A DNA stretch of 64,000 nt from an uncultured Polaribacter sp. (GCF_947501385.1 NZ_CANMVP010000001.1:350764-414763), one strand, 5' to 3'. Shown: positions 20,170 to 28,335, counted from the stretch's first letter. Notes: a model not told the origin generated them from the sequence alone. Translations and numbers: made by a program.

Positions 20170-20177
20170 CAAATGTA
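20170..20177 (-). promoter_or_regulatory. Candidate -7 box of the tRNA-tuf operon
   Basis: TACATTTG on the minus strand fits the Bacteroidota TAnnTTTG box and lies 40 bp upstream of tRNA-Thr. No TTG is found at the usual 19-base spacing. A start 5-7 bases downstream would fall inside the 5' arm of the terminator hairpin. Confidence 0.45.
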
Positions 20178-20236
20178 TAAAGTTTTTTTATATTCTAAAA
20201 CTTTTTTATAATATTATTTCTCTTTTTTTTCTCTTT

Positions 20237-20545
20237 TTATGAAATCAAAGAATCTCTATGCTTTTCTTTAGATCTTTTTAGTTGTCTTTTTAGATTATCT
20301 ACCGCAGCATTAATGCCTTCTTCAAAGGTTTTTGTTTCTCTTTTTACAATTAATTCACTACCAGGAATGTTAATTTTTATTTCTGTTATTTTATTTTCTT
20401 TGTCGCTAGTATTCTGAACTTTTAAGAATACTTCTGCATCTACTATTTTATCGTGGAACTTTGTTAGCGTTGAAACCTTCGTTTCTGTAAATTTCATTAA
20501 TTGACTATCTGCATTAAAATTTACTGATTGTGTAAATACTTTCAT
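20237..20545 (-). CDS. hpf: Ribosome hibernation promoting factor, short form
   Basis: A 102-residue member of the HPF/YfiA (RaiA) family: MKVFTQSVNFNADSQLMKFTETKVSTLTKFHDKIVDAEVFLKV and KITEIKINIPGSELIVKRETKTFEEGINAAVDNLKRQL follow the beta-alpha-beta-beta-beta-alpha pattern, ending in a basic helix. It binds the small subunit at the mRNA and tRNA sites and keeps ribosomes idle in stationary phase. The long-form C-terminal dimerisation domain is absent. It starts 3 bp after xerC ends, so the two form one operon, followed by the terminator at 20139-20169. Confidence 0.9.
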   Translation of the reverse strand: MKVFTQSVNFNADSQLMKFTETKVSTLTKFHDKIVDAEVFLKVQNTSDKENKITEIKINIPGSELIVKRETKTFEEGINAAVDNLKRQLKRSKEKHRDSLIS

Positions 20546-20548
20546 GAA

Positions 20549-21439
20549 TTATTCTTTTTTATTGCTTCTAGGGTGAGCTTGGTTATACACTTTTTTAATT
20601 GCATCAAGGCTATTGTGCGTATAGACTTGTGTAGAAGCTAAAGAAGAGTGCCCTAGCAGTTCTTTAACCGAATTTAAATCTGCCCCCTCATTTAAAAGAT
20701 GTGTTGCAAAAGAATGTCTTAATATATGAGGACTCTTTTTTACTTTTGAAGAGACTTGACTAAAGTAAGAATTTATAATTCTGTAGACAAGTGTTTCATA
20801 TAGTTTATTTCCTTTTGAAGTAATTAAAAGAAATTCTGAAGTAATTTTTTTTTCTATTTTTAAGTTTAAATATGCTGTTAAAGTCTCTAGAACCGAAGTA
20901 AGTATAGGTACAAGTCGCTCTTTATTTCTTTTTCCTAAAACTTTAATGGTTCTATCGGAAAGATCTACATCACTATTTTTAATATGAATTAATTCAGCTC
21001 TTCTAATTCCTGTTGAATACAATAATTCTACTAATAATTTATTTCTTATGGAATCAAAATCTTTCTGCTGGTCTATATTTTTAATTACAGAATTAATTTC
21101 TTTTGCTGTAAAAGGAACTTGCACCCTCTTAGCTACTTTAAGTGCTCTATGTTTTGCAAGTGGATTGCTCTCTATTTGCGCTGTCTTCTGAAGAAATTTA
21201 TAAAATGACTTTAGCGAACTTACTTTTCTATTGATACTATTATTGGAGATATTTGAATTTACCAAACAAACCATCCAACTTCTTACTTGGGCATAATTTA
21301 TTTCTGTTAAGTCTTGTGCATCATATTCTGTTTCACAAAAATCTTTAAATGCAATTAGATCCGTTTTATAGGCAGTAATGGTATGCTTAGAATATTGTTT
21401 TTCTAAAGAGAGGTATTCTAAAAAGGAATTTATGAGCAT
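20549..21439 (-). CDS. xerC: Tyrosine recombinase XerC-type
   Basis: Site-specific recombinase of 296 residues, the size of housekeeping XerC/XerD that resolves chromosome dimers at dif. N-terminal SAM-like core-binding domain (residues 1-90), then the catalytic domain with Arg146 (TGIRRAEL), Lys170, His238 and Arg241 (HILRHSFATHLL), His264 (LLGHSS) and nucleophile Tyr273 (TQVYTH). All six residues are present, so it should be active. The conserved place between rpsU and hpf in Flavobacteria and the absence of neighbouring mobile genes argue for a housekeeping role. Confidence 0.93.
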   Translation of the reverse strand: MLINSFLEYLSLEKQYSKHTITAYKTDLIAFKDFCETEYDAQDLTEINYAQVRSWMVCLVNSNISNNSINRKVSSLKSFYKFLQKTAQIESNPLAKHRALKVAKRVQVPFTAKEINSVIKNIDQQKDFDSIRNKLLVELLYSTGIRRAELIHIKNSDVDLSDRTIKVLGKRNKERLVPILTSVLETLTAYLNLKIEKKITSEFLLITSKGNKLYETLVYRIINSYFSQVSSKVKKSPHILRHSFATHLLNEGADLNSVKELLGHSSLASTQVYTHNSLDAIKKVYNQAHPRSNKKE

Positions 21440-21458
21440 TTTTTATACTTTCTTAATT

Positions 21459-21466
21459 CAAATTTA
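21459..21466 (-). promoter_or_regulatory. Candidate -7 box of xerC-hpf
   Basis: TAAATTTG on the minus strand, 20 bp upstream of the xerC ATG, fits TAnnTTTG. No clear TTG partner at 19-base spacing. Confidence 0.4.
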
Positions 21467-21484
21467 GTGAATTTAGCGCATAAA

Positions 21485-21516
21485 AAAACTCGCAACATCT
21501 AAATGTTACGAGTTTT
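21485..21516 (-). terminator. rpsU: Terminator of rpsU
   Basis: Stem AAAACTCG-AACAT with ATGTT-CGAGTTTT, one mismatch and a 4-base loop, followed by seven T residues on the minus strand. A smaller 8-bp hairpin (ATTCCGCT with AGCGGAAT) precedes it at 21544-21563. Confidence 0.85.
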
Positions 21517-21618
21517 ATGATTTGAAAGGTATCTATTGACGAGATTCCGCTTTTCAGCGGAATTAATTCAACTTACCATTTTTACTGCGTCTTTCAGACT
21601 TGTAAAAATTGAGTTTCA

Positions 21619-21816
21619 TTAACCTACTTCTTCCTGTGTTCTTAATCTTTGAACGTAAGACGCTTTAATTCTTTGAGCTCTTTTCGCTACAGAAGGCTTT
21701 GTAAAGTTTTTTCTGTTACGCAAGTTTTTCATAGTCTTTGTACGATCAAACTTTCGCTTGTAACGTTTTAAAGCTCTATCGATATTCTCTCCTTCTTTGA
21801 TAGGTATAATTAACAT
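21619..21816 (-). CDS. rpsU: Ribosomal protein bS21
   Basis: Small-subunit protein of 65 residues (MLIIPIKEGENIDRALKRYKRKFDRTKTMKNL in the first half), basic and helical, located near the 3' end of 16S rRNA. In Bacteroidota, bS21 with bS6 and bS18 is known to bury the anti-Shine-Dalgarno sequence, which explains why their genes lack SD sequences. This gene is the exception here: AAGGGAGGTG ends 7 bases before the ATG. It has its own promoter and terminator. Confidence 0.97.
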   Translation of the reverse strand: MLIIPIKEGENIDRALKRYKRKFDRTKTMKNLRNRKNFTKPSVAKRAQRIKASYVQRLRTQEEVG

Positions 21817-21823
21817 AAGTTGG

Positions 21824-21833
21824 CACCTCCCTT
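21824..21833 (-). promoter_or_regulatory. rpsU: Strong Shine-Dalgarno of rpsU
   Basis: AAGGGAGGTG on the minus strand, 7 bases before the ATG, can pair over ten positions (one G-U) with the universal 16S rRNA tail. It is the only gene start in the window where I see such an SD. In Flavobacterium the rpsU SD is reported to let ribosomes that lack bS21 translate rpsU preferentially. Confidence 0.85.
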
Positions 21834-21890
21834 CATAGTATCTTTATATTTTGAATAGCTCTATAAACTATTGGTTTATTTTTTGGACTG

Positions 21891-21920
21891 CAAATGTAAT
21901 TACAAATTATGAAATAACAA
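21891..21920 (-). promoter_or_regulatory. rpsU: Promoter of rpsU
   Basis: Textbook Bacteroidota promoter on the minus strand: TTG at 21918-21920, 19 bases, then TACATTTG at 21891-21898. It predicts a leader of about 65-70 nt that carries the strong SD. Confidence 0.8.
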
Positions 21921-22015
21921 TTGCGAAATTAATTTATTTTGTAATTAGTGGTTTGTGGTTTGTTAGCCAAAATGAAAATTCTCTGAATTTCAAACTTGAA
22001 CTTTGAAACTAAAAA

Positions 22016-22238
22016 CTATGTGGCGGGTTTATATTCCTTACCGTCTATGATCATTTTTGCAATAATTGGAAATGATTTTTGCAAAAATAACAATCAAAAA
22101 ACTATGTGGCGGGTTTATATTCCTTACCGTCTATGATCATTTTTGCAATAATCGGAAATGATTTTTGCAAAAATAACAATCAAAAAACTATGTGGCGGGT
22201 TTATATTCCTTACCGTCTATGATCATTTTTGCAATAAT
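22016..22238. repeat. 86-bp tandem repeat, 2.6 copies, at the 3' end of the acyl-CoA dehydrogenase gene
   Basis: Copy 1 is 22016-22101, copy 2 is 22102-22187, and a third partial copy (22188-22238) is the true gene end. Copies 1 and 2 differ at one base (22067 T, 22153 C). Each unit holds the last 16 codons plus stop and a 35-bp AT-rich spacer. The spacer carries a second TTTTTGCAA block similar to one inside the coding part. Confidence 0.92.
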
Positions 22239-23354
22239 CTCTTTTAAGATTTCAGAAGTTCCACCTCCAATAGGTCCCAATCTACTATCTCTTAGTAAAC
22301 GTGCCATCGGATATTCTTCCATATAACCATAGCCTCCTAATAATTGAAGTGCGTCATAAATAACTTCGTCTGCCATTTTTGTAGATAATAATTTAGACAT
22401 ACTTGCTTCTTTTACAACGTAATCTCCTTGGTCTAATCTTTTGGTAATTGAATAGTTATATTCTTTACACATGTCTACTTTACTAGCCATTTCTGCCACT
22501 TTATGTCTTAGTGCTTGAAATTTGTCTAAAGATTTACCAAACGCAACTCTTTCTTGCATGTAGTCGATTGCATAGTCTACTGCAAATTCTGCTCTTGCAT
22601 GGGCATTCACACCCATAATTAGACGTTCTAAAGCAAAATGTTGCATAATGTAAGGGAAACCTTTTCCTTCTTCTCCCATTAAATTTTCTGCTGGAATTTC
22701 TACATTATCAAACGCAATTTCTCCTGTGTCTGAAGCTCGCCAACCTAGTTTATCTAACTTGGTTGCTGAAATTCCTGGAGTATCTCTATCGACAATAAGA
22801 ATACTAATTCCCTTGTATTTATCTGAAGGGTCTGTTTTTGCGGCAACGATTAAATAATCTGAATAGATTCCGTTTGTAATAAAAGTTTTAGAGCCATTTA
22901 AAATGTATTTGTCTCCTTTTTTTATAGCAGTAGATCGCATGCCTGCAACATCACTTCCACCAAAAGGTTCTGTAATACACAAACAACCAATTTTATCTCC
23001 TTCTACACTTGGTACTAGGTATTTTTGTTTGGTCGCTTCGCTTGCTTCTTTGTTTAAATGCGTCATCGCCAAAAATTCATGTGCCCACATAGCTGCTGCG
23101 AATCCGCCAGAATTTATTTTTTGCATTTCTTCTAAGAAAATAACCGTATAAAAAAGATCTAAATCTAAACCACCGTATGCTTCTGGTGTGCAAAGACCAA
23201 AATATCCCATTTCACCAAACTTCTTCCAAATAAAGCGTTCAATGGTTCCTGTTTTTTCCCATTTATCTATATAAGGAACTACTTCTTTCTGTAAAAAATC
23301 TTTAAAACTTGCACGAAAAGATTCATGCTCTTCAGTAAAATACATACTGTTCAT
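22188..23354 (-). CDS. Acyl-CoA dehydrogenase
   Basis: FAD flavoenzyme that introduces the alpha-beta double bond into acyl-CoA in beta-oxidation or amino-acid catabolism. 388 residues: N-terminal helical domain (FTEEHESFRASFKDFLQKEVVPYIDKWE), the signature CITEPFGGSDVAGMRSTA, KTFITNGIYSDYLIVAAKTD, then C-terminal helices with LGGYGYMEEYPMARLLRDSRLGPIGGGTSEI (halves around residue 355). Substrate length cannot be fixed by eye. It lies 23 bp downstream of a helix-hairpin-helix gene. Its last 16 codons are duplicated twice in tandem beyond the stop. Confidence 0.93.
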   Translation of the reverse strand: MNSMYFTEEHESFRASFKDFLQKEVVPYIDKWEKTGTIERFIWKKFGEMGYFGLCTPEAYGGLDLDLFYTVIFLEEMQKINSGGFAAAMWAHEFLAMTHLNKEASEATKQKYLVPSVEGDKIGCLCITEPFGGSDVAGMRSTAIKKGDKYILNGSKTFITNGIYSDYLIVAAKTDPSDKYKGISILIVDRDTPGISATKLDKLGWRASDTGEIAFDNVEIPAENLMGEEGKGFPYIMQHFALERLIMGVNAHARAEFAVDYAIDYMQERVAFGKSLDKFQALRHKVAEMASKVDMCKEYNYSITKRLDQGDYVVKEASMSKLLSTKMADEVIYDALQLLGGYGYMEEYPMARLLRDSRLGPIGGGTSEILKEIIAKMIIDGKEYKPAT

Positions 23355-23377
23355 ATCTGGGTTCGAATTTGAGTTGT

Positions 23378-24271
23378 TTATTCAGCCACCAAATATAAGA
23401 CTATTCTATCATACTTGTCTAAAGGAAAACTCTTGATATTTTTTAATTCTGATATATTTTGAAGTTCTGCAACTTCATCTCTATATTCAAAAATTTTCTT
23501 ACATAATTCATAATCTATATATGGATTTTTCAAGAGTTCTTTGAAGGTTATGGTATTGATATTGTCTTTTTTAATTATTGGTTTTTCTAAAATTTTAAAG
23601 GTCGCTATTACTTTTTTTGCGGTTTCTTTTTCTAAACCCCAAACTTCAAAAATTTGATTTTCAAATGAAAAACCCTGTAATTTAGAACGATACTTGATAA
23701 TTCTTTCCGAAAGTTTTTCTCCTATTCCGTAAATAGCTTTTAAATCTTCTGTTGTAGCTTTATTAATATCTGTTGTAGATATTGTATGTTTTGGTTTACT
23801 TTTATAGAACTTCTCGATTCTGGTCGAAGAGACATATTTATTATCATGCTGTTTTACAATCCAATCTGGAAATTTAAAATAAGGAGAAATCTTATCTAGT
23901 AAGCTATCTGAAATTTTTGTCACTTGTTGAAATTCGTCTTTAGAATTGACAAACTTTCCTGTTTTTCTAAAGGTGAATAACCTGTCTATTTCATTTAAAG
24001 ACATTCCTAATTGTGCTCCTTTGTAGTCTGTAATGTAATTAGGATTGAAAGGAAATATTTTTGGTCTTCTATTCGCTATCTCAATTTTTTTTAAACTATC
24101 GATCTGTTTATAAAAAGCGATGGTTTCGGCTGAATTTGCTGCGACCTTTTCCTTTGGAGAGAAATCAACAAAGACAATAATAACCTGTAAAATGAAGATG
24201 AGTATGGCCAATAGAAAAACCCCATTTCTTTGGCTTTTATGGTACCAGAAATGGGATTTAAATATGTTCAT
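23378..24271 (-). CDS. Membrane-anchored helix-hairpin-helix (ComEA-like) protein
   Basis: 297 residues with one N-terminal transmembrane segment (GVFLLAILIFILQVIIVFVDF, about 17-37) and several helix-hairpin-helix motifs: TEDLKAIYGIGEKLSERIIKYRSKLQGF near residue 175, FEVWGLEKETAKKVI, and FKELLKNPYIDYELCKKIFEYRDEV near 245. ComEA-type proteins bind DNA outside the membrane during uptake; the flavobacterial version is longer than ComEA and its role is not established. Starts 9 bp downstream of the symporter gene. Confidence 0.8.
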   Translation of the reverse strand: MNIFKSHFWYHKSQRNGVFLLAILIFILQVIIVFVDFSPKEKVAANSAETIAFYKQIDSLKKIEIANRRPKIFPFNPNYITDYKGAQLGMSLNEIDRLFTFRKTGKFVNSKDEFQQVTKISDSLLDKISPYFKFPDWIVKQHDNKYVSSTRIEKFYKSKPKHTISTTDINKATTEDLKAIYGIGEKLSERIIKYRSKLQGFSFENQIFEVWGLEKETAKKVIATFKILEKPIIKKDNINTITFKELLKNPYIDYELCKKIFEYRDEVAELQNISELKNIKSFPLDKYDRIVLYLVAE

Positions 24272-24280
24272 AATAAAGAT

Positions 24281-25882
24281 TTACGCCTTTGAAGCCTTTG
24301 CTGCTTTTATGGCATTCTTGTATTTTACCAATTCTTCTTTCACTTTAGGTGCTAATAGCACTAGACCCACCATGTTTGGTACCATCATTGCAAAAACCAT
24401 GGCATCTGAGAAACCAATCACAGAACCTAAACTAGCTGCTGCACCGATTACTACGAAAATACAGAAAATAATTTTATAGGTATATTCCATTTTTTTAGAT
24501 CTCCCAAATAAATAAGCCCATCCTTGAAAACCGTAATAAGACCAAGAAATCATAGAACTAAAAGCAAATAATACAACTGCAATAGTTAATACATATGGAA
24601 ACCATGAGATTGCTGATTCGAATGCGCCTGAAGTTAATAAAATTGCTTGTGCATCATTTAAAGATGCGTTTTCAGCTGCTACATTTCCAGTAATAATTAA
24701 TACCAAAGCCGTCATTGTACAAACCACAACCGTATCAATAAAAGGCTCTAATAAAGCAACCATTCCTTCACTTGCTGCATATTTTGTTTTTACTGCTGAA
24801 TGCGCTATAGATGCAGAACCAATACCTGCTTCGTTTGAGAAAGCAGCTCTTCTAAACCCTTGTACTAAAACACCCACGGCACCACCTGCAATTCCTTCTG
24901 GGCTAAATGCGCCATTAAAGATTTGTGCAAATGCATCGCCAATCATAGCGTAGTTTGCAAAAATTACAAACAATGAAGCCGCCACATAAATTGCGACCAT
25001 AAAAGGAACAATCTTATCTGTTACTTTTGCTATTTTTTTAATTCCTCCAATAATTACAATTCCAACAAGAACCGCCATTATTAAACCAAATAACCATCCT
25101 TTGCCATGTAAAAAAGAAACGCCACCCATTGGAGTTGTAATATTTTCTACCAATTGAAAAGCTTGATTTACTTGAAACATATTTCCTCCACCAAAAGAAC
25201 CTCCAATAACAAAAATTGCAAATAATACTGCTAAAACTTTTCCTAAGGGTTTTGATTTTAATCCTTTTGTTAAATAATACATTGGACCTCCATACACAGT
25301 TCCGTCAGCTTCAATATCTCTATATTTAACACCCAACGTACATTCTACAAACTTAGATGCCATTCCTAAGAAACCAGCAACGATCATCCAAAATGTAGCT
25401 CCTGCACCACCAATAGAAACCGCAATTGCAACACCTGCAATGTTTCCTAAACCTACGGTTGCAGATAAAGCCGCTGTTAATGCTTGAAAGTGTGATACTT
25501 CTCCTTCATGCCCTTCTACTCTAATGGTATCTGGGTTATCCTCTTCATCTGTAAATTTTGATTTTTCTATTTCTACCTTATGATCTTCTCTACCTTCTAA
25601 TTCATCATATTTACCTCTTACAATATTTATAGATGTAAAAAAACCTCTAAAATTGATAAAGTTAAAATAAAATGTAAAGTACAATGCTCCTAAAATAAGT
25701 GGAAACAACACCCAATAAATACTAACGGTATCTGAAAAAGGAATTTGATAAAAAATTATATCAACAAACCAACCTGTTGCATTTCCAAAAGCTTCATCTA
25801 TCTGTTCATCTAATCCTTTCTCTTGCGCAAATGTCAAAAATGGTATTGCTAAAAATAGCAACGAAAGCAGTTTTTTATTCAT
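24281..25882 (-). CDS. Sodium:alanine/glycine symporter, AGCS family
   Basis: Inner-membrane transporter of 533 residues driving uptake of Ala/Gly-type amino acids with Na+. Typical family motifs: FQALTAALSATVGLGNIAGVAIA, GGPGATFW-like GGAGATFWMIVAGFLGMASKF, YGGPMYYLTKGLK and FRRAAFSNEAGIGSASIAHSA (near 345). An N-terminal segment with a signal-like helix precedes the first conserved span, and a stretch around residues 95-115 is charged. Eleven or so hydrophobic helices. First of three closely spaced minus-strand genes. Confidence 0.92.
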   Translation of the reverse strand: MNKKLLSLLFLAIPFLTFAQEKGLDEQIDEAFGNATGWFVDIIFYQIPFSDTVSIYWVLFPLILGALYFTFYFNFINFRGFFTSINIVRGKYDELEGREDHKVEIEKSKFTDEEDNPDTIRVEGHEGEVSHFQALTAALSATVGLGNIAGVAIAVSIGGAGATFWMIVAGFLGMASKFVECTLGVKYRDIEADGTVYGGPMYYLTKGLKSKPLGKVLAVLFAIFVIGGSFGGGNMFQVNQAFQLVENITTPMGGVSFLHGKGWLFGLIMAVLVGIVIIGGIKKIAKVTDKIVPFMVAIYVAASLFVIFANYAMIGDAFAQIFNGAFSPEGIAGGAVGVLVQGFRRAAFSNEAGIGSASIAHSAVKTKYAASEGMVALLEPFIDTVVVCTMTALVLIITGNVAAENASLNDAQAILLTSGAFESAISWFPYVLTIAVVLFAFSSMISWSYYGFQGWAYLFGRSKKMEYTYKIIFCIFVVIGAAASLGSVIGFSDAMVFAMMVPNMVGLVLLAPKVKEELVKYKNAIKAAKASKA

Positions 25883-25969
25883 AATATAATTGATTATTTT
25901 TTTAATTAGTAGGTCGCAATATCATAAAAAAATGCTCCTTTAACAAGTTTTGTTTGATAAAACTATGTT

Positions 25970-26875
25970 TTAGGATAGGGTTTCTTTAAATATCTGCAAA
26001 TCTTCTTGAAATGATTTTGGATAAAACTGCAGTTCTTTATTTGTCTTTGTCAAATCAAAACCAGTTTTAGCAGGTCTTGGAGCCGTCTGGTTTAAGGTTG
26101 CTGTTGAAATTGGTTTTATGAAACTTTTGTCTAAACTAAAAGCAACTGCAATTTGCTGCGCAATTTCATAAACGCTTAACAATTCTTTTGAAGATATATT
26201 AAAAATTCCAGTCGCTTTTTTATCCATAGAAATTTTACAAGCCATGGCTAAATCTTCTACATAGGTTGGCGCTCTAAATTGATCATCCACTATGGTAATT
26301 TCTTTTTGATCTTCCAACATTTTCTTTACCCAAAGTACAATATTACTTCTGCTCATATCAAACACTTGTCCGTAGACTAAAATGGTTCTTAAAATGGTAA
26401 AATCAATCTTTGAATTTATGAGAACTTCTTCCGATTTTAATTTAGAGACACCATAATGGCTCAATGGATTTGGAGCGTCTGTTTCTTTGTAGTTTCCTTT
26501 TTTACCATCAAAAATAAAATCGGTAGAAATATGAATCACGTGCGCATCAATGTATTTGGAAACTTCTGCTAGCCATTTTACAACTTCAATATTTAAAGTA
26601 TCACAGGCAACTTTGTTATTTTCACAGGCATCGACGTTTGTCATTGCAGCTGTGTTTATAATAAAGTCTGGTTGAATTTCCTTAATTTGATTCTTCAATA
26701 AAACTTCGTCAGTAATGTCAATAGAAATGTATTTAAAATCTTTTCTTCCACTTCTGTTTTCTCCTTTAGAAAAACCAAAAACTTGGTATTTCGTATGTTC
26801 TTTTAACAATAACTTCAATAAAGATTGACCTAACAATCCGTTACTTCCTGTCACTACAACTTTTACCATTTGCAT
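25970..26875 (-). CDS. RmlD-like SDR reductase (dTDP-4-dehydrorhamnose reductase family)
   Basis: 301 residues of the extended short-chain dehydrogenase fold: nucleotide-binding GSNGLLGQSLL (8-18), VISTDFIFDGKKG-type strand (HISTDFIFDGKKGNYKE), active-site YGVSK (Tyr and Lys four apart) and the RmlD-typical RTILVYGQ. The family reduces dTDP-4-keto-rhamnose, but many relatives act on other nucleotide sugars; no rmlABC genes are nearby, so I leave the substrate open. ATG at 26875 or, two codons later, 26869. A repeat with hairpin separates it from the K+ channel gene. Confidence 0.85.
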   Translation of the reverse strand: MQMVKVVVTGSNGLLGQSLLKLLLKEHTKYQVFGFSKGENRSGRKDFKYISIDITDEVLLKNQIKEIQPDFIINTAAMTNVDACENNKVACDTLNIEVVKWLAEVSKYIDAHVIHISTDFIFDGKKGNYKETDAPNPLSHYGVSKLKSEEVLINSKIDFTILRTILVYGQVFDMSRSNIVLWVKKMLEDQKEITIVDDQFRAPTYVEDLAMACKISMDKKATGIFNISSKELLSVYEIAQQIAVAFSLDKSFIKPISTATLNQTAPRPAKTGFDLTKTNKELQFYPKSFQEDLQIFKETLS

Positions 26876-26887
26876 ATTTAATTTGAG

Positions 26888-26930
26888 ATTCCTGCCTGAG
26901 TTTATCTTGAGCGATAGCCGAAAGGCAGGA
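26888..26930. repeat. Short dispersed repeat with hairpin
   Basis: Inverted arms ATTCCTGCCT and AGGCAGGAAT flank GAGTTTATCTTGAGCGATAG. The reverse strand matches the repeat at 19951-19975. Confidence 0.7.
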
Positions 26931-26941
26931 ATGACAGTGTT

Positions 26942-27940
26942 CTAAAATAATTCTCTTAACATTATAATTTGTTCTGGTCTTCCTAACACAATTAGATGTG
27001 AACCTTCAATGAGTTTAATATCTGCTTCAGGATTTATAATGTATTCTTTTTTGGGGTTTCGATAGCCAATAACGGTACAGCCTGTTTGTCTTCTTAAATC
27101 TAAATCTAAAATTGTTTTGTTTAAATATTTTTTTGGCAAACCGTCTACTGCAATTTCCTCTAAATTGGCCGTTGTTTCTCCTTCTATAGTTAATCGATCT
27201 ACAAACTCTATTACGTCTGGTGTAGTTACTAAAGCCGCCATGTGGTTTCCACCCAATTTGTCTGGCATAATTACATTGTCTGCACCCGCAATTTTTAATT
27301 TGCTATAGGAAGATTCATTTGATGCCCTACTTATAATCCTACAATTTGGATTCAGTTGACTTGCAGTTAATACAACAAATAAATTATCTGCGTCTGAAGG
27401 TAAGGCTGTAATTAAATTATCTGCTTCTATAATACCTGCATTTAATAATGTTTCATCTAAGGTTGCATCTCCTTGGATATTTAAAAATCCTTCAGCGTCT
27501 ATAACCTCAATCATTTCTTTATCCTTTTCAACAACTACAAATTTCACATTATAATTCACTAATTTTAAAATCGCCTGTTTTCCATTTCTACCAAAGCCAC
27601 AAACAATAGTATGTCCTTTTAAATGTCCTATTTGTTTTTTCACTTTTCTTAGTTTAAAATGTTCAAATAATTTACCGCTTACCAAATACTCTGAAAATGC
27701 TGAAATTGCATATCCAAAAATAGTAATACTCGTTAAAATTAAAAATATTGTAAAAATCTTCTCTTCTGGAGAAAAAGGCCGAAGTTCACCAAACCCGACA
27801 GTTGTAACCGTAATTACTGTCATATACAAAGCATCTACAAAATTGTAGTTAGAAAGCCCCATATACCCAATAGTTCCAGTCGCTATGATTGAAACCACCA
27901 ATAGTGCAATTTTTTTTATTTTAGATGCTATAATTATCAT
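26942..27940 (-). CDS. Two-helix potassium channel with RCK (TrkA-N/TrkA-C) domains
   Basis: 332 residues. Helix 1 (KIALLVVSIIATGTIGYMGL), pore with selectivity filter TTVGFGE (46-52), helix 2 (IFTIFLILTSITIFGYAIS), then a cytoplasmic RCK domain with Rossmann motif VCGFGRNG (near 113) and a TrkA-C domain near the end (LPKKYLNKTILDLDLRR... SHLIVLGRPEQI). This is the MthK-like, ligand-gated channel layout. The filter has phenylalanine (GFG) instead of the commoner tyrosine (GYG), which is seen in several bacterial channels. It follows the PspC gene by 3 bp. Confidence 0.9.
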   Translation of the reverse strand: MIIIASKIKKIALLVVSIIATGTIGYMGLSNYNFVDALYMTVITVTTVGFGELRPFSPEEKIFTIFLILTSITIFGYAISAFSEYLVSGKLFEHFKLRKVKKQIGHLKGHTIVCGFGRNGKQAILKLVNYNVKFVVVEKDKEMIEVIDAEGFLNIQGDATLDETLLNAGIIEADNLITALPSDADNLFVVLTASQLNPNCRIISRASNESSYSKLKIAGADNVIMPDKLGGNHMAALVTTPDVIEFVDRLTIEGETTANLEEIAVDGLPKKYLNKTILDLDLRRQTGCTVIGYRNPKKEYIINPEADIKLIEGSHLIVLGRPEQIIMLRELF

Positions 27941-27943
27941 ACA

Positions 27944-28165
27944 CTACAAATCAAAAACCGAACTTCTTTTAGTGTACACCATATCTTTTAATTTTAATAC
28001 AAAAGCCATTGTTAAATACAAACCAAATGACAAACCAGCAGTAAAAAAAGTCACATAAATAAAAAACAAACGCACATTTAAAGCTCTCATACCTAGTCTG
28101 TCTGCCAACCTAGAGAAAACTCCAAAACCATTTCTTTCAAAAAAATGTCTAATACTGTCTATCAT
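27944..28165 (-). CDS. Short PspC-domain membrane protein
   Basis: About 73 residues from the ATG at 28165 (MIDSIRHFFERNGFGVFSRLADRLGM); an in-frame ATG at 28186 would add seven residues. The RNGFGVFSRLADRLGMRALNVRLFFIY stretch matches the PspC domain, and two hydrophobic segments follow. PspC domains belong to envelope-stress systems in other bacteria; the role of these short flavobacterial forms is not known. Co-transcribed with the K+ channel gene (3-bp gap) and divergent from uvrA. Confidence 0.78.
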   Translation of the reverse strand: MIDSIRHFFERNGFGVFSRLADRLGMRALNVRLFFIYVTFFTAGLSFGLYLTMAFVLKLKDMVYTKRSSVFDL

Positions 28166-28303
28166 TCTTATTAAAATATATGGCAAGATACTATTTTATG
28201 CTGTTTTTTCAATAAGAATTTACTGCTCGTTTTAGAGAGAATACAGTTAAAAAAACATTGTGAAACGTTACTATAAACCTCCTTAAATTAAATTAGTATT
28301 GAT

Positions 28304-28311
28304 TAACTTTG
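28304..28311 (+). promoter_or_regulatory. uvrA: -7 box of uvrA
   Basis: TAACTTTG, 24 bp before the uvrA start codon, fits TAnnTTTG. The predicted leader is under 20 nt. No TTG at the ideal spacing. Confidence 0.5.
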
Positions 28312-28335
28312 CATTTTTTGATAAAATAAACACCT

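Noticed and set aside
20549..21439. XerC-type recombinase as an integrase of a mobile element
   Set aside because: Size, intact catalytic residues and position beside hpf and rpsU fit the housekeeping recombinase; no cargo or att-like ends flank it.
22016..22238. CRISPR array
   Set aside because: The repeats are 86 bp, directly adjacent, nearly identical and include a gene's end; there are no unique spacers and no cas genes.
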